DNA of 64,000 nt from Micromonospora musae (GCF_003626635.1 NZ_RAZT01000003.1:434001-498000), one strand, 5' to 3'; shown: positions 43,196 to 51,847, numbered from the stretch's first letter. Made by a program: numbers and translations. The notes: generated by a model from the letters alone, not told the origin.

Positions 43196-43255
43196 GTTGA
43201 TCAAGAGGTTTGCGTCACGCCGGGGCCGGAACTTGACGCAAACCTCTTGATCAAC
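43196..43255. repeat. Inverted repeat, family B copy 2
   Basis: Left arm GTTGATCAAGAGGTTTGCGT-CA (43196-43217) and right arm (43234-43255) pair perfectly over 22 bases around a 16-base centre. Identical core to 29161-29222. It lies 12 bp after the epimerase stop and 24 bp before the esterase stop, between convergent genes. Confidence 0.93.
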
Positions 43256-43278
43256 CAGGTGCCCAGAGGGGATGGGGG

Positions 43279-44484
43279 TCAGCAGCCGATCACCCAGTGG
43301 TTGGGGGCGGTCTGCTTGAGGGTGGTCGTGTAGAAGGTGTTGTAGAGGCCCATCCGCTGGTTGGAGCCGTTCGCGTAGGCGTACCCGCCCGAGTGGTACG
43401 CCCGACCGGCGGCGACGTGCGCGTAGTTGCTGGCGGTCGTGCAGACCGGCGTGGGCGGATCCGTCGGCGGCGGGTCGGTGGGCGGCGGGTCGGTCGGGTC
43501 GCCGCCACCCCCGTTCAGACCGAAGAAGGCCGCGTCCCGGTACGCCGAGCAGATGGTGTCCAGGAAGTAGGCGGCCGCGTTGCCGCACTGCTCCGCTCCG
43601 CTGCCCGGGTCGACCGGGGTGCCGTGGCCCATGCCGGAGACCCGGTAGAGCCGGACGACGTCGTTGCCGTACACCTCGAGGCTGGTGCCGCCGGGCAGCG
43701 ACGAGGTGCTGGTCGGGGTCTGCGCGACGCCGCGCACGTTCGTCCACTGGTCGCGGGCCTCAGCGGCGTTGAGCGGGGCGACGGTGGTGTCCGAGGTGCC
43801 GTGCCAGATGGCCACCCGGGGCCGGGGTCCGCTGTAGCCGGGGTACGCGTTGCGGACGAGGTCACCCCAGGCGGCCGGGCTCTTGTCGGTGCCCGGGTTC
43901 ATGCAGCCGAACGCGTTGATCATGCTGGTGGCGCAGCGGTACGGAATGCCGGCGACGATCGACCCGGCGGCGAAGACGTCGGGGTAGGTGGCGAGCATGA
44001 CGGCGCTCATCGCGGCGCCGGCGGAGAGGCCGCTCACGAAGACCCGGCCGCTGTCGATGCCGAAGTTCGCCTTGGCGTGGTCGACCATCTGCTTGATGGA
44101 GAGCGCCTCGCCCTGGCCACGGGCGGTGTCCCCGGTCTCGAACCAGTTGAAGCAGCTGGTGGCGTTGTTCGCGGACTTCTGCTCGGCCACGATGAGCGCG
44201 AAGCCCCACTGGTCGGCGTACTTGCGCCAGCCGGAGTTGGTGAAGTAGCCGGAGGCGTTCTGCGTGCAGCCGTGCAGCAGCACGACGGCCGGGGAGTTCG
44301 CCGGCAGGTTGTCCGGCCGGTAGGCGTACATGGTGAGGTTGCCGGGGTTCGAGCCGAAGCTCGACACCTGGGTGAGGGTGGCCGCCTGGGCGGGCGCGGC
44401 GAGGGTGACGGCGCCCGCGGCGGCGAGGACGAGCCCGGCGGCCACCGCGGCCAGCCGGGCGAGCAGGGATGAGGGGCGGCGCAC
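43279..44484 (-). CDS. Secreted PHB depolymerase/feruloyl-esterase family protein
   Basis: A 401-residue exported esterase. A basic start and hydrophobic stretch end at PAQA-ATL, a likely signal peptidase site after residue 34. The alpha/beta-hydrolase core has VVLLHGCTQNASGYF and the Ser in SGLSAG (Ser154), with the catalytic Asp and His probably in WHGTSDTTV and SGMGHG. A Pro/Thr linker (PTDPPPTDPPPTDPPTP) leads to a 50-residue C-terminal domain (CTTASNYAHVAAGRAYHSGG) that resembles substrate-binding modules of such esterases. GTG 44484 with TGGAGG five bases upstream. The substrate may be polyhydroxybutyrate or an aryl ester. Confidence 0.9.
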   Translation of the reverse strand: MRRPSSLLARLAAVAAGLVLAAAGAVTLAAPAQAATLTQVSSFGSNPGNLTMYAYRPDNLPANSPAVVLLHGCTQNASGYFTNSGWRKYADQWGFALIVAEQKSANNATSCFNWFETGDTARGQGEALSIKQMVDHAKANFGIDSGRVFVSGLSAGAAMSAVMLATYPDVFAAGSIVAGIPYRCATSMINAFGCMNPGTDKSPAAWGDLVRNAYPGYSGPRPRVAIWHGTSDTTVAPLNAAEARDQWTNVRGVAQTPTSTSSLPGGTSLEVYGNDVVRLYRVSGMGHGTPVDPGSGAEQCGNAAAYFLDTICSAYRDAAFFGLNGGGGDPTDPPPTDPPPTDPPTPVCTTASNYAHVAAGRAYHSGGYAYANGSNQRMGLYNTFYTTTLKQTAPNHWVIGC

Positions 44485-44725
44485 GGCGGCCTCCAGAGGA
44501 AGGTGTGAACTGGGTCACCTGCGAATTGCCGCGACGTTACGACGAAATGACAGAGCTGCGACATGGGTGACCGGCACACATTCACAACCACCGCTGTGTT
44601 CGCCGCGAGCGGCGCTCGCGATTCGCCGGGGGTGAACCGGGCCGCGCCCGGCGGAGACGACAAGAAGGGGACGCTCCTTGCATGTATGACCGGCACGTCC
44701 AGTTCCGATTGGTAACGTCCGCTGC

Positions 44726-46549
44726 GTGCCGACCTCCCCGTCCGTGACCACCGGGCCCGCGCCCGCCTCGCCGCCGCGCACCGTCCGGGGGCGCGGGATC
44801 GACCTGATCGTGGTGCTGGCCGCGCTCGCTCTCGCCGTCTGGGTGACCAGTGGGCTGTGGCGCGACCCGAACGTACGGACGATCACCGTCAACTCCAGCG
44901 ACCAGGCGCTCTTCGAGTGGCTGCTGGCGTTCGGCGGGCACGCGCTCACGCACGGCGAGAACCCGCTCTTCACCCACCTGATCAACGTGCCGGACGGGGT
45001 GAACCTCGCGGTCAACACCTCGATCACCGTGTACGCGGTGGTCTTCGCGCCGCTGACCTACCTGGTCGGTCCACCCGTCACGTTCCTGGTGATCCTCACC
45101 CTGAACCTGGCCGCCACCGCGATCGCCTGGTACGTGCTCTTCTCCCGGCAACTGGTCCGCAGCCGGCTCGCCGCCGCGGTCGGCGCCCTCTTCATCGCCT
45201 ACTCCCCCGGCATGGTCTCGCACGCCAACGCCCACCTGAACTGGACGGCCGGCTGGCTGGTGCCGCTGCTGATCTGGCGCGCGTTCGCGCTGCGCCGACC
45301 CGGGCACTGGCTGCGCGACGGCGTCATCCTCGGCGTGCTCGTGGCGATCGCGTTCTCCATCGCCGCCGAGGGGCTCTTCTTCACGGCCCTCGCGCTCGGC
45401 CTCTTCGTCATCGTCTGGTCGCTGCACCCGGCCCGGCGCGCCGAGGCGAGGGCGGCGCTGCCGAACTTCCTCCGTGGCCTCGCGGTCACCGCCGTGGTCG
45501 CCGGCGCGCTGCTGGCGTACCCGCTCTGGCTGCACTTCGCCGGCCCGCAACGGTTCCACGGCACCGGCTTCGACCCGGTGACCCACTCCGAGGACATCGC
45601 GGCGTTCGGCGCGTACCCGCGGCGCTCCATCGCCGGCGAGGCCGGGTTGGGCACCTCGCTGGCCCCCAACCCGACCGAGGAGAACTCGTTCTTCGGGATC
45701 CCGCTGTTGCTGCTCACCGTGGTGTGCTTCGTGGCGCTCTGGCGGCGCGCCGACCCGGCCCGCCGCGCAACGCTCTGGGCGCTGGCCGCGGTGGCCGTCG
45801 TCTTCGGCGTGCTCTCCTGGGGGCCGGTCGCGAAGTTCGACGGCGACCGCACCGACGTGCCCATGCCGTTCGACGTGCTCGGACAGCTGCCGGTGGTGAA
45901 CGCCGCGCTGCCCGCCCGGCTCGCGCTGGTGGTGGCGCCGGTGATCGGGCTGCTGCTGGCGTACACCCTCGACCAGCTCCGGTCGGCGCGGCGTCGACGT
46001 TCGACCGAGGTGGCCTGGTCGATCGGCTTCGTGGTCGCGCTGCTCCCGCTGCTGCCCACCCCGCTGCTGACCGACGAGCGCGAGCCGATCCCGCGGTTCA
46101 TCACCGCCGGGACCTGGCGCGATTACGTCTCCCCGGGTGGGGTGCTCACCCCCGTGCCGACGGCCGTGGACATCTACCCGGACGGGCAGCGCTGGCAGGC
46201 GTACGCCCTCTCCCACCGGCAGGGCGAGTTCCGCATCCCGGCCGGCTTCTTCCTCGGCCCCGGCGGCCCGGACGGCCGGGGCCGGATCGGCCCCGTGCCG
46301 CGCCCGTTCAGCGCGCTGATGGACCAGGCGGCCCGGACCGGCCTGGTGCCGATCGTCACCGACGGCACGCTGCGGGAGGTCCGCGCCGACCTGGCGTACT
46401 GGCGGGTCGAGGCGGTGGTGCTCCCCGACCAGGTGCACGGGGCGAAGTTCGAGGTGGACCAGGACGCGGTCCGGCGCACCGCGACCGCCCTGCTCGGCGA
46501 GCCGCAGCGGGTGGACGACGTCTGGCTCTGGCGGGTCCCGCAGGACTGA
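44726..46549 (+). CDS. Large membrane protein, GT-C-like
   Basis: A 607-residue integral membrane protein with about eleven or twelve helices and a soluble C-terminal part (from PRFITAGTWRDYV). The first loop carries SSDQALFEWLLAFGGHAL, where GT-C glycosyltransferases have an acidic motif (here a single Asp), and HGENPLFTHLINVPDGVNLA, typical of lipid-linked sugar transferases of the family 39 or DUF6311-like groups. GTG 44726. There is no near neighbour in the same operon. I cannot name the donor or acceptor. The C-terminal region (VDIYPDGQRWQAYALSHRQGEF) reads as a luminal-type domain. Confidence 0.78.
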   Translation: MPTSPSVTTGPAPASPPRTVRGRGIDLIVVLAALALAVWVTSGLWRDPNVRTITVNSSDQALFEWLLAFGGHALTHGENPLFTHLINVPDGVNLAVNTSITVYAVVFAPLTYLVGPPVTFLVILTLNLAATAIAWYVLFSRQLVRSRLAAAVGALFIAYSPGMVSHANAHLNWTAGWLVPLLIWRAFALRRPGHWLRDGVILGVLVAIAFSIAAEGLFFTALALGLFVIVWSLHPARRAEARAALPNFLRGLAVTAVVAGALLAYPLWLHFAGPQRFHGTGFDPVTHSEDIAAFGAYPRRSIAGEAGLGTSLAPNPTEENSFFGIPLLLLTVVCFVALWRRADPARRATLWALAAVAVVFGVLSWGPVAKFDGDRTDVPMPFDVLGQLPVVNAALPARLALVVAPVIGLLLAYTLDQLRSARRRRSTEVAWSIGFVVALLPLLPTPLLTDEREPIPRFITAGTWRDYVSPGGVLTPVPTAVDIYPDGQRWQAYALSHRQGEFRIPAGFFLGPGGPDGRGRIGPVPRPFSALMDQAARTGLVPIVTDGTLREVRADLAYWRVEAVVLPDQVHGAKFEVDQDAVRRTATALLGEPQRVDDVWLWRVPQD

Positions 46550-46658
46550 TCGGCTGCCCGGGTCGCCGGCGCGCCGAGCCGGCGGTGCGGCGGCAGTGCG
46601 GCGGCGGTGAGGCGGCTCACCAGCGCCACCGGCCGGTTACCGGACTACGCTGAACGGC

Positions 46659-47306
46659 GTGAGCACGATGACCTCCGGCCTGACGGCCGTCCGCGCCGGC
46701 CTCCTCGACTACCAGGCCGCCTGGGACGAGCAGCGGCGGCTGCACGAAGCGGTGGTGGCGGGCGAGCAGGGCGACACGGTCCTGCTGCTGGAGCACCAGA
46801 GCGTCTACACGGCGGGCAAGCGCACCGAGCCGTGGGACCGGCCGACGGACGGCACCCCGGTCATCGACGTGGACCGCGGCGGCAAGATCACCTGGCACGG
46901 TCCGGGCCAGCTCGTCGGCTACCCGATCGTGCGGCTGCCCGACCCGGTGGACGTGGTGGCCTACGTGCGGCGTACCGAGCAGATGCTGATCGACGTCTGC
47001 GCCGAGTTCGGGCTCACGGCCGGCCGGGTCGAGGGGCGCAGCGGCGTCTGGGTGCCGGAGGACGACCGCGGGCCCGCCCGCAAGGTCGCCGCGATCGGCA
47101 TCCGGGTGGCCCGTGGGGTGACCCTGCACGGCTTCGCCATCAACTGTGACTGCGACCTGAGCTACTACGACCGGATCGTGGCCTGCGGCATCCGGGACGC
47201 GGGGACCACGTCGCTCACCGCCGAGCTGGGCCGTGAGATCACCGTCGCCGACGTGCTGCCGGTGGTGGAGCGCCACCTGGGCACCATCGTCGCCGTCGAG
47301 TCCTGA
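46659..47306 (+). CDS. lipB: Octanoyltransferase LipB
   Basis: Moves octanoate from acyl-carrier protein to lipoyl domains, the first step of lipoate synthesis. The 215-residue protein has [17 protein letters not shown], the catalytic Lys142 in [10 protein letters not shown] and the thioester Cys176 in [12 protein letters not shown], numbered as I recall for the M. tuberculosis enzyme. GTG 46659. A VOC-fold gene starts 5 bp downstream and nadE 16 bp after that, so lipB heads a three-gene operon. lipA lies 4.5 kb away; sigma-factor and aspS genes have been placed between them relative to mycobacteria. Confidence 0.96.
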   Translation: MSTMTSGLTAVRAGLLDYQAAWDEQRRLHEAVVAGEQGDTVLLLEHQSVYTAGKRTEPWDRPTDGTPVIDVDRGGKITWHGPGQLVGYPIVRLPDPVDVVAYVRRTEQMLIDVCAEFGLTAGRVEGRSGVWVPEDDRGPARKVAAIGIRVARGVTLHGFAINCDCDLSYYDRIVACGIRDAGTTSLTAELGREITVADVLPVVERHLGTIVAVES

Positions 47307-47311
47307 CCGGG

Positions 47312-47704
47312 ATGCGGGTCGACCTCGTCACCGTCGTGGTCGCCGAGTACGACCCGGCGATCACCTTCTTCACCGAGGTACTCGGCTTCGAGCTCGCCGA
47401 GGACTCGCCGTCGCTGACCAACGACGGCCGCCCGAAACGCTGGGTGGTCGTCCGGCCGCCCGGCGGCGGGACCGGTCTGCTCCTCGCCCGCGCCGACGGA
47501 GACGAGCAGGCCGCCGCGATCGGCAACCAGGTAGCGGGTCGAGTAGGTTTCTTCCTGCAGGTCGACGACTTCGACGCCACGTACCGGCGAATGGTCGACG
47601 CGAAGGTGGAGTTCGTACGACCGCCGCGCACCGAGCCGTACGGCCGGGTGGCCGTCTTCCGCGACCTCGCCGGCAACCGCTGGGACCTGCTCGGCCCCGC
47701 CTGA
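47312..47704 (+). CDS. VOC (glyoxalase/bleomycin resistance) family protein
   Basis: A 130-residue two-module beta-alpha-beta-beta-beta protein: VDLVTVVVAEYDPAITFFTEVLGFEL in the first module and VGFFLQVDDFDATYRRMVDAKVEF in the second, ending YGRVAVFRDLAGNRWDLLGPA. Potential metal ligands are a Glu in the EPYG..VF..D strand and the Asp of RWDLLG. It lies between lipB and nadE on one message. Specific function unknown; it could be a small-molecule binding or lyase enzyme. Confidence 0.88.
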   Translation: MRVDLVTVVVAEYDPAITFFTEVLGFELAEDSPSLTNDGRPKRWVVVRPPGGGTGLLLARADGDEQAAAIGNQVAGRVGFFLQVDDFDATYRRMVDAKVEFVRPPRTEPYGRVAVFRDLAGNRWDLLGPA

Positions 47705-47720
47705 CCGCGAAGGAGTCCCG

Positions 47721-48614
47721 TTGACCGACGTGCTGTCGACGCAGCAGCAGATCGCCACCGACCTCCAGGTGCCGTCGACCTTCGACGCCCTGGCGGAGAT
47801 CGAACGCCGGATCGTCTTCCTCGCCGACCGGCTGGTCGAGACCGGACTGTCGACGCTCGTGCTCGGCATCAGCGGCGGAGTGGACTCCACCACGGCGGGG
47901 CGGCTCTGCCAGCTCGCGGTCGAACGGGCCCGGGAGGCCGGCCACCCGGCGACCTTCGTCGCCATGCGCCTGCCGTACGGCGTGCAGGCCGACGAGCACC
48001 ACGCCCAGACAGCCCTGGAGTTCATCCGGCCCGACCGGGTGCTCACCGTCGACGTCAAGCCGGCCAGCGACGCCGCGCTGCAGACGCTGCTGGCGGGCGG
48101 GCTGACCTTCCGCGACGCCGCCCAGCAGGACTTCGTGCACGGCAACGTCAAGGCCCGGCAGCGCATGATCGCCCAGTACGCGGTGGCCGGCGCGATGGCT
48201 GGGCTGGTCGTCGGCACCGACCACGCCGCCGAGGCGGTCACCGGCTTCTTCACCAAGCACGGCGACGGGGCGGCTGACGTCGTACCGCTCACCGGGCTGA
48301 CCAAGCGACGGGTACGGGCGATCGCCGCGGCGCTCGGCGCCCCCGCTGAGCTGGTCGGCAAGGCGCCCACCGCCGACCTGGAGAGCCTCACGCCCGGCAA
48401 GCTGGACGAGGACGCGCTGGGGCTGGCGTACGAGCACATCGACGCGTACCTGGAGGGGCAGCCCGTGCCCGCGGAGGTGGAGGAGGCGCTGGTCGCCCGC
48501 TACCGCGCCACCGAGCACAAGCGCTGCCTGCCGATCGCGCCGCCTCAGGAAGGCGTCGCCGCTGCGGCTCCCACCACCGCTGACGACCGCCTCCACAGCC
48601 ACGGGTCCCGGTAA
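47721..48614 (+). CDS. nadE: Ammonia-dependent NAD synthetase NadE
   Basis: Amidates deamido-NAD to NAD with ammonia. The 297-residue protein lacks the glutaminase domain of long NadE forms. It has the PP-loop LGISGGVDSTTAGRL near residue 50 and FRDAAQQDFVHGNVKARQRM, GTDHAAEAVTGFFTKHGDG, typical of the short enzyme. TTG 47721 is set by AAGGAG five bases upstream. Together with nadA at 8 kb this covers two steps of NAD synthesis, but nadB, nadC and nadD are not in the window. It converges with the sigma-factor-linked membrane protein gene. Confidence 0.95.
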   Translation: MTDVLSTQQQIATDLQVPSTFDALAEIERRIVFLADRLVETGLSTLVLGISGGVDSTTAGRLCQLAVERAREAGHPATFVAMRLPYGVQADEHHAQTALEFIRPDRVLTVDVKPASDAALQTLLAGGLTFRDAAQQDFVHGNVKARQRMIAQYAVAGAMAGLVVGTDHAAEAVTGFFTKHGDGAADVVPLTGLTKRRVRAIAAALGAPAELVGKAPTADLESLTPGKLDEDALGLAYEHIDAYLEGQPVPAEVEEALVARYRATEHKRCLPIAPPQEGVAAAAPTTADDRLHSHGSR

Positions 48615-48693
48615 CCGGCGTACGTCCGGGTGCACCCCGCCTGGTCGATCGAGGCGTCACCGTCGGCGGTGGAAGGCGGCGGAGGTCGCCGAG

Positions 48694-49545
48694 CTACCGG
48701 AACTTGATCTCGGCGGCTTCGCTGACCTCGATGGGTACGCCGGTGCGGTACCGGTCGGGGAATTCGGCACGGGCGCGAGCGACGTCACCTTTCACCCCGA
48801 CGGGCAGCACCTGCCCGGTGTTGTCGAAGCTCACCTGCGCGACGGTGATGCCCCGCGCCGCCCAGTAGGGCCGGTCGGCCATGATCTGGTCCGCGCGGGC
48901 TTTGACCTCCTTCGCCGAGTACCGCGCGTCGAACACCGCGACGCAGTCGCGGGCGAACTCGCGGAGCACGTACTCGTCGAACGCGCCCGACGGCTTGCGG
49001 AACAACTCGATCCGGTCCCGTGGGTTGGCCAGCCGCCCGCCCGCGTACACCTGCGGGAACCTCCGCTTCACCACCGGTTCCACCCGGTCGTACAGATCCA
49101 TGAGCTTCGGCTGGTTGGCGGGCAGACCGTGCTCATCGTCGGCCGCCGCGCTCGGATCGGCGGTGGCGCAGCCCGCCGTGAGCACGACCCGCCCCGTCGG
49201 CATATCCGACGGCGTGGTGGTGGTCGAAGGCACGACCGCACCGCCGGGTGAAGGCACGGCGGTCCGGCTCGGCGACGGCGAGACGGTGGGGCCAGCCGAG
49301 CGCATCGCCGGAGCTGATTCCCGGCCGCCCGCGACGGTCGTGGCCGACGGCTGAAGGCCCACGACCAGCGGTAGCGTCACCGCGACCACGGCCAGGACGG
49401 CCCCACTCGACGCGGCGAGCCGGCGACGGCTGCGGGTCCGACGCCCGCGCGTCACCACCCCCGCGGTGTCGAACGGGCTCGGCGGTTCGGTGCCCAGCGC
49501 GGTCGACAGCAACCGCCGGACGTCGCGTTCCTCCATGTCGTTCAC
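48694..49545 (-). CDS. Membrane-anchored partner protein of the SigE-type sigma factor
   Basis: A 283-residue protein beginning VNDMEERDVRRLLSTALG, with one membrane helix at about residues 44-64 (SSGAVLAVVAVTLPLVVGL), a Ser/Thr/Pro-rich stalk and an extracellular C-terminal domain of about 180 residues (from LTAGCATADPSAAAD) with two Cys. The arrangement (short cytoplasmic N-terminus, helix, external domain) and the GTGA overlap with the upstream sigma gene suggest an anti-sigma or sensor role, though no zinc-binding anti-sigma motif (HxxxCxxC) is visible. ATG 49536 is an alternative start with GGGAG ten bases upstream. Confidence 0.75.
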   Translation of the reverse strand: MNDMEERDVRRLLSTALGTEPPSPFDTAGVVTRGRRTRSRRRLAASSGAVLAVVAVTLPLVVGLQPSATTVAGGRESAPAMRSAGPTVSPSPSRTAVPSPGGAVVPSTTTTPSDMPTGRVVLTAGCATADPSAAADDEHGLPANQPKLMDLYDRVEPVVKRRFPQVYAGGRLANPRDRIELFRKPSGAFDEYVLREFARDCVAVFDARYSAKEVKARADQIMADRPYWAARGITVAQVSFDNTGQVLPVGVKGDVARARAEFPDRYRTGVPIEVSEAAEIKFR

Positions 49546-50057
49546 GCTCCCTTCTGCTCGATCAGGAACCCGTCTCCGAGACGCACACGCAGCGCCTGCA
49601 GGCCCCGGAAGGTGTGGCTCTTCACCGCCCCGGGGCTGCACCCCAGCGCGGCGGCGGTCTCTTCGACCGACAGGTCCTGCCAGAACCGCAGCACCAACGC
49701 GGCGCGTTGCCGCCCGGGCAGCCCGGCCAGGGCGTCGAGCACCAGCCGCTGCTGATCCACCTGCCCGGTGTGGTCGTCCGCGGCCCGGTCCGGCACCAAC
49801 TCGACGGGGTGTTCCCGCCGTCGCCACGGCCTGCGCCACTCGTCGGTCAGGGAGCGGGTCAACACCCGCCAGGCGTACCCGTCGATGTCGTCCCGCCGGG
49901 TGAGCCGAGGCCACGCCAGGTAGAGCTTCGTCAGGGTGGCCTGCGCGGCGTCGTCGGCCGCGTGCCAGTCGCCGCAGATCAGGAACGCCGTGCGCCGCAA
50001 CGCGGACGCCCGCGCGTCGACCCAGTTGGTGAACTGCTGCTCGTCATCCCCGTGCAT
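49542..50057 (-). CDS. SigE-family ECF RNA polymerase sigma factor
   Basis: A 171-residue sigma-70 group 4 factor. Region 2 is FTNWVDARASALRRTAFLIC with DDAAQATLTKLYLAW, and region 4 is DALAGLPGRQRAALVLRFWQ followed by VEETAAALGCSPGAVKSHTFRG, the DNA-recognition helix. The family is one that actinomycetes possess in many copies. ATG 50057. It is followed by the membrane-anchored partner gene with a 4-bp overlap. It would direct transcription of an unknown stress or envelope regulon. No asiG-like upstream operator is visible. Confidence 0.92.
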   Translation of the reverse strand: MHGDDEQQFTNWVDARASALRRTAFLICGDWHAADDAAQATLTKLYLAWPRLTRRDDIDGYAWRVLTRSLTDEWRRPWRRREHPVELVPDRAADDHTGQVDQQRLVLDALAGLPGRQRAALVLRFWQDLSVEETAAALGCSPGAVKSHTFRGLQALRVRLGDGFLIEQKGA

Positions 50058-50139
50058 CGGCTGCGCGTCCTCTCCCTCGCGTCATACACGGGCGGAGGGC
50101 GCGGGCAGGTTTACCCGCGCCCTCGACGAATTCTGCGTA

Positions 50140-51426
50140 CTAGGGGGTCAGGCGGTGCAGGTCGCGGGGGAAGGCGGTGACCTCGCGGACGTTCGCCGCG
50201 CCGGTCAGCCGGGCGACGAACCGCTCCAGGCCGATCGCGAAACCGCCGTGCGGCGGCATCCCGTGCCGGAAGGCGTCCAGGTAGCCGGCGTACGGCTCGA
50301 CCGGTTCACCCCGCGCGGCCAGCGCCGCCAGGTAGTCGGCGTGCCGGTGCAGCCGCTGCCCGCCGGTGACCAGCTCCATCCCCCGGAAGAGCAGGTCGAA
50401 GCCGTTGCTGTGGCTCGGCCGGGCGGGGTCGGGGTGGGTGTAGAACGGTCGCTTCGCCATCGGGTACCCGGTGACGAAGAGGAAGTCCGACCCGTGCTCG
50501 CGGCGGGCCCACTCCCCCAGCGCCCGCTCGTGCGCCGGGGCGAGGTCCGGCTCGTCGGCGGGCGCGCCCGCGATCTTCAGCGCCTCGGTGAAGTGCACCG
50601 CCGGGATCTCCTCCGGCACGGCCGGCAGCGCGATCCCGAGGGTGGCCACCGCTCCCACGGCCCGCTGCGCCACGCTGCCGAGCATGCCGGCGAGGACGTC
50701 GCGCAGCACCCGCATCACGTCCCGGTGGTCGGCGACGAAGCCCAGCTCGACGTCGAGTGAGGTGTACTGGGCCAGGTGCCGGACGGTGTCGTGCGGCTCG
50801 GCGCGGAAGACCGGGCCCACCTCGTACACCTTCTCGAAGACACCGACCATCAGCTGCTTGTAGAACTGCGGCGACTGGGCCAGGTACGCGGGACGACCGA
50901 ACCAGTCCAGCTCGAAGACGTTCGCGCCGGACTCGGTGGAGGAGCTCACCACCTTCGGCGTGTGGATCTCCACGAAGTCGCGGCAGTCCAGCGCGGCCCG
51001 GAAGCCGGCCACGCTCGCCGCCGACACGCGCAGCGCCGCCGAGCGCAGGGGATGACGCAGGGCGGTGGGCGCGTGGTCGAGCTGGGTGGGCAGGCTCGCG
51101 GTCAGCACCGGGCGGTACAGGTCGAACGGTGGCGGTACGGCGGGCGGGCCGAGCGGACGTACCACCGGGTCGGTCAGCTCGACCCCGGCGGGCGCCGTCG
51201 TGTTCGCCACCACCGTGGCGGTGACCTCGACGACGGTCTCCTCGGTCAGCGCCTCGATCTGGGCGCGGGTCGCCGGGTCGGTCACCACCACCTGCGACAG
51301 CCCGGCGGCGTCCCGGACGATCAGGAACGCCACCGACTTGAGCAGCCGGCGACGGTGCACCCAGCCGGCTGTCCGGACGGTCGCACCGATGTGGGCGGAG
51401 AGCTGGGTGGAGAGGATGCGTTGCAC
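50140..51426 (-). CDS. aspS: Aspartate-tRNA ligase, short (archaeal/non-discriminating type)
   Basis: Class II aminoacyl-tRNA synthetase of 428 residues without the bacterial GAD insertion, so it resembles the archaeal-type AspRS, which often charges both tRNA(Asp) and tRNA(Asn). The N-terminal OB fold (VRTAGWVHRRRLLKSVAFLIV) binds the anticodon; FEKVYEVGPVFRAEPHDTVRHLAQYTSLDVELGF is shown by its landmarks EVGPVFRAE (motif 2) and GGFAIGLERFVARL (motif 3). GTG 51426 has GAGGAGG close upstream. The leader contains a T-box with an SD-sequestrating hairpin. The main bacterial-type AspRS must lie elsewhere. Confidence 0.9.
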   Translation of the reverse strand: MQRILSTQLSAHIGATVRTAGWVHRRRLLKSVAFLIVRDAAGLSQVVVTDPATRAQIEALTEETVVEVTATVVANTTAPAGVELTDPVVRPLGPPAVPPPFDLYRPVLTASLPTQLDHAPTALRHPLRSAALRVSAASVAGFRAALDCRDFVEIHTPKVVSSSTESGANVFELDWFGRPAYLAQSPQFYKQLMVGVFEKVYEVGPVFRAEPHDTVRHLAQYTSLDVELGFVADHRDVMRVLRDVLAGMLGSVAQRAVGAVATLGIALPAVPEEIPAVHFTEALKIAGAPADEPDLAPAHERALGEWARREHGSDFLFVTGYPMAKRPFYTHPDPARPSHSNGFDLLFRGMELVTGGQRLHRHADYLAALAARGEPVEPYAGYLDAFRHGMPPHGGFAIGLERFVARLTGAANVREVTAFPRDLHRLTP

Positions 51427-51711
51427 GGTGTACCTCCTCGTCGAATCGCAACGCGATCCCGGGAGGTGCGGGCGAGCGGGTCCTCGCGGTGCCACCACAC
51501 CTTCGCCCCCGCCTGGGCGGGAGCCTCGTTCGTCGCCCGTGACGTGGGCCAGCCGGCGGGCTCTACTGGACGTCGCCGTTTCGTGGCGCGCCGTTCTTCC
51601 CGCTGCTCGGGAGGGTCTTCACGAGCCCGTCGCCAGACCGCCTTCCAGCACTTCGGCGGCTCTCTGCACTGGCGGGCGGGCCGCTACTCGGCTCCGTCGT
51701 CGCAATTGCCG
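51427..51711 (-). promoter_or_regulatory. T-box leader of aspS with Asp (GAC) specifier, translational type
   Basis: On the minus strand the leader shows the T-box elements in order: stem I with AGTA (complement of 51685-51688), AGAGAG and GCTGGAAG loop motifs, base stem GAGCC with GGGCTC, and the specifier GAC at 51631-51629; then the T-box sequence AAGGTGTGGTGGCACCGCG (51503-51485), which pairs with the tRNA acceptor end. Instead of a terminator, CACCTCCC (complement of 51471-51478) can pair with the ribosome site GAGGAGGT (51439-51432), so uncharged tRNA would expose the Shine-Dalgarno. This fits the actinobacterial ileS-type translational T-box. Confidence 0.85.
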
Positions 51712-51717
51712 AGGACA

Positions 51718-51746
51718 CTAACACCGATCATCGCGAGATGTGACAA
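51718..51746 (-). promoter_or_regulatory. Putative promoter of the T-box/aspS transcript
   Basis: TTGTCA (51746-51741) and TGTTAG (51723-51718) are separated by 17 bases on the minus strand. A start near 51711 would begin about 15 bases before the stem I base at 51695, matching the T-box. The same AT-rich stretch is also upstream of lipA on the other strand. Confidence 0.55.
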
Positions 51747-51847
51747 CGTTTTCGGCGGGGCCGGTGTTCGGCGTCACAAGGCCTGGGGACGTGACGCCGG
51801 TCGCCCGCGCTACATCGACAGCCGCCGTCGGGCGTAGGCTCGGTTTC

